The translations under genes were made by a program, and so were the position numbers. Of a stretch of 14,949 bases of DNA, positions 12,722 to 14,949 are shown piece after piece (position 1 is the first letter of the stretch; every line of letters starts with the position of its first letter). Origin of the DNA: Bacillota bacterium. GTDB lineage: Bacteria; Bacillota_A; Clostridia; Lachnospirales; Lachnospiraceae. A model generated the notes under the pieces. That model saw nothing but the letters and a program-made list of their open reading frames with translations. It made no database searches and was not told the DNA's origin. Location: NCBI GenBank assembly GCA_023443925.1, contig JAEZSL010000167.1:1-14949 (forward strand), written 5' to 3'.

Positions 12722-14949
12722 ATGGCAAAATGGGTATATTTGTTTAAAGAAGGTAAGGCAGATATGAAAAACCTGCTTGGCGGTAAAGGAGCTAACTTAG
12801 CCGAAATGACTAACTTAGGTCTTCCTATCCCTCAGGGCTTTACCGTAACTACCGAAGCTTGTACTGATTACTATAACAGCGGTAAGAAAATTACAGACGA
12901 AATAAAGGGACAGATTTTTGATGCTTTAAAGACTCTGGAAGAACAGCAGGGTAAAAAATTCGGAGATACTGAGAATCCTTTATTAGTATCCGTTCGTTCC
13001 GGTGCCAGAGCTTCTATGCCTGGTATGATGGATACCATCCTTAACCTGGGATTAACTGATGTTGCGGTGGAAGGCTTTGCAAAGAAGACTGGAAACCCAA
13101 GATTTGCTTATGATTCATACAGAAGATTCATCCAGATGTTCTCTGACGTAGTAATGGAAATCAGCAAAGCAAAATTTGAAAGAGTATTAGACGAAATCAA
13201 AGAAAAGAAAGGTGTTCAATTTGACACTGATCTTACTGCTGATGATTTAAAAGAAGTTATTACTCAGTATAAGGCATTATACAAAGCTGAAAAAGGTACA
13301 GATTTCCCTCAGGAACCTACCGAACAGTTAATCGAAGCGGTTACTGCCGTATTCCGTTCCTGGGACAATCCTCGTGCTATTTATTATAGAAGAATGAATG
13401 ATATCCCTGGAGATTGGGGTACAGCTGTTAATGTTCAGGCCATGGTATTTGGTAACATGGGTGACACATCCGGTACCGGTGTTGCATTTACCCGTAATCC
13501 ATCCACCGGTGAAGCTAAGATCTACGGTGAATACTTAATCAATGCTCAGGGTGAAGACGTTGTTGCAGGTATCAGAACTCCTCAGCCTATTACTAAGCTG
13601 GAAGAAGATATGCCTGAAGTTTACAAGGAATTCATGAGAATTGCTACTTTACTTGAGAATCACTACAAAGATATGCAGGACATGGAATTCACCATTGAAG
13701 ATACAAAACTTTACTTCTTACAGACTCGTAACGGTAAGAGAACAGCTCCTGCAGCTCTTCAGATTGCCTGCGATTTAGTAGATGAAGGAAAGATCACAAA
13801 AGAACAGGCTATTGCAAGAATTGAAGCAAAATCCTTAGATCAGTTATTACATCCTGGATTTGATACAAAAGCTTTAAAAGCAGCTACTCCTGTTGGAAAA
13901 GCTCTTCCTGCATCCCCTGGTGCAGCAGCTGGTAGAGTTTACTTTACTGCTGATGATGCAAAAAATCATCATGAAAAAGGCGAAAGAGTTATCCTTGTCC
14001 GCCTTGAAACATCACCGGAAGATATCGAAGGTATGCATGCAGCAGAAGGTATCTTAACCGTTCGTGGTGGTATGACTTCTCACGCAGCCGTTGTTGCCCG
14101 TGGTATGGGTACTGCTTGTGTATCTGGTTGTGGTGAAATCAATATTGATGAAGAAGCTAAATATTTTACAATCGCTGGACAGACTGTAAAAGAAGGAGAT
14201 TATATCTCTCTTGACGGTTCTACCGGTAACATCTACGTTGGAGACATCCCTACGGTAGAAGCTAAGATCAGCGGTAACTTCGATAGAATTATGACATGGG
14301 CTGATGAAATCAGAACTTTAAAGGTAAGAACGAATGCAGATACTCCTGCCGATGCAGCAAATGCTGTTAAATTTGGTGCTGAAGGTATCGGTCTTTGCCG
14401 TACAGAGCACATGTTCTTTGAAGGTGAAAGAATTCATAAGATCAGAAAGATGATTCTTTCCAAAACTGTAGAAGCAAGAGAAGCAGCTCTTAATGAATTA
14501 ATTCCTTTCCAAAAGGGAGATTTCAAAGGCATTTACGAAGTTATGGAAGGAAGACCTGTTACAATCCGTTTCTTAGATCCTCCGTTACATGAATTCGTTC
14601 CTACAGACGATGCCGATATTGCAGCACTTGCTAAAGATATGGGCCTTGCTGTGGAAGAAGTAAAAGCAACCTGTGACTCTTTACATGAATTCAACCCTAT
14701 GATGGGACACAGAGGCTGCCGTCTTGCCGTAACTTATCCTGAAATCGCTAAGATGCAGACAAGAGCCGTTATGGAAGCAGCAATTGAAGTAAAACAGGAA
14801 AAAGGCTTTGATATCATTCCTGAAATCATGATTCCATTAGTTGGCGAAAAGAGAGAGTTAAAATTCGTTAAAGATGTTGTTGTTGAAACAGCAGAAGCTG
14901 TTAAGAAAGAAAAAGGATCTGACATCGAATACCACATCGGTACTATGAT
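12722..14949 (+). CDS. ppdK: pyruvate phosphate dikinase, N-terminal 742 residues (3' end outside window)
   Basis: The frame opens at ATG 12722 and runs off the window: 742 codons of an enzyme that is usually about 874-880 residues. It interconverts pyruvate + ATP + phosphate and PEP + AMP + pyrophosphate, a glycolytic/gluconeogenic step common in clostridia. The ATP-grasp region shows GGKGANLAEM (20-29, with K22) and SVRSGARASMPGMMDT near residues 89-104. The phosphohistidine domain carries GGMTSHAAVVARG with the catalytic histidine at residue 454, next to the threonine that is the usual regulatory phosphorylation site in plant enzymes. The PEP/pyruvate barrel begins near 530 (RTNADTP), with GLCRTEHMFF near 560. 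The missing C-terminus contains the catalytic cysteine. The gene uses A/T-ending codons such as CCT, GGT and ACT and AGA arginine more uniformly than its neighbours, as in highly expressed genes. Confidence 0.97.
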   Translation, partial: MAKWVYLFKEGKADMKNLLGGKGANLAEMTNLGLPIPQGFTVTTEACTDYYNSGKKITDEIKGQIFDALKTLEEQQGKKFGDTENPLLVSVRSGARASMPGMMDTILNLGLTDVAVEGFAKKTGNPRFAYDSYRRFIQMFSDVVMEISKAKFERVLDEIKEKKGVQFDTDLTADDLKEVITQYKALYKAEKGTDFPQEPTEQLIEAVTAVFRSWDNPRAIYYRRMNDIPGDWGTAVNVQAMVFGNMGDTSGTGVAFTRNPSTGEAKIYGEYLINAQGEDVVAGIRTPQPITKLEEDMPEVYKEFMRIATLLENHYKDMQDMEFTIEDTKLYFLQTRNGKRTAPAALQIACDLVDEGKITKEQAIARIEAKSLDQLLHPGFDTKALKAATPVGKALPASPGAAAGRVYFTADDAKNHHEKGERVILVRLETSPEDIEGMHAAEGILTVRGGMTSHAAVVARGMGTACVSGCGEINIDEEAKYFTIAGQTVKEGDYISLDGSTGNIYVGDIPTVEAKISGNFDRIMTWADEIRTLKVRTNADTPADAANAVKFGAEGIGLCRTEHMFFEGERIHKIRKMILSKTVEAREAALNELIPFQKGDFKGIYEVMEGRPVTIRFLDPPLHEFVPTDDADIAALAKDMGLAVEEVKATCDSLHEFNPMMGHRGCRLAVTYPEIAKMQTRAVMEAAIEVKQEKGFDIIPEIMIPLVGEKRELKFVKDVVVETAEAVKKEKGSDIEYHIGTM

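Overview
The window looks like a chromosomal segment of an anaerobic Clostridia bacterium, most likely Lachnospiraceae. The evidence is low GC, strong Shine-Dalgarno sites of the GGAGG type, a single-chain (alpha2-type) glycyl-tRNA synthetase, a pyruvate phosphate dikinase gene, a 982-residue M16C peptidase, and the Firmicute order era - yqzL-like - recO. I see no insertion sequence, phage gene, tRNA, rRNA or CRISPR array. The family-level assignment is inference from protein style and gene order.

Layout. (1) 1-987 (+) is the C-terminal part of an XPD/DinG-type superfamily 2 helicase cut by the window edge. (2) Converging on it is a two-gene minus-strand unit, a diacylglycerol-kinase-family lipid kinase (2893-1970) followed by a VanZ-like membrane protein (1886-1008), with a good sigma-A-type promoter at 2942-2970. 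(3) A 421-base divergent intergenic region (2894-3314) holds about six to seven degenerate units of a roughly 30-bp tandem repeat with core GTTAAGACAA, then three TATGAC hexamers and a plus-strand promoter. (4) That promoter serves a translationally coupled pair: a four-TM LiaF-like protein (3315-3995) and a DUF4097-type beta-ladder protein (3992-4831), closed by an intrinsic terminator. (5) A near-consensus extended -10 promoter (5015-5043) leads to the M16C metallopeptidase gene (5163-8111), with a possible 44-codon leader ORF. (6) The housekeeping run era, yqzL-like, recO, a small lipoprotein, glyQS and the start of ppdK fills the rest. Several of its gaps carry promoters or leader regions rich in inverted repeats.

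How the genes may work together. Blocks 2-4 form an envelope-oriented neighbourhood: lipid phosphorylation, a VanZ membrane protein, and a LiaF/DUF4097 pair of the sort tied to cell-wall-stress sensing. No LiaRS-like two-component system is visible, so their regulator is elsewhere or different. Blocks 5-6 are core functions: peptide turnover, ribosome maturation (Era), recombination repair (RecO), glycine charging and PEP/pyruvate metabolism. ppdK has visibly different codon choice from its neighbours, as expected for a very highly expressed gene.

I found no convincing new defence or mobile system. The signals best worth checking are the phased repeat array between the divergent envelope operons, the structured leader upstream of glyQS that lacks T-box motifs, the inverted-repeat-rich era/yqzL spacer whose closing stem would cover a ribosome binding site, and the leader ORF before the M16C gene.
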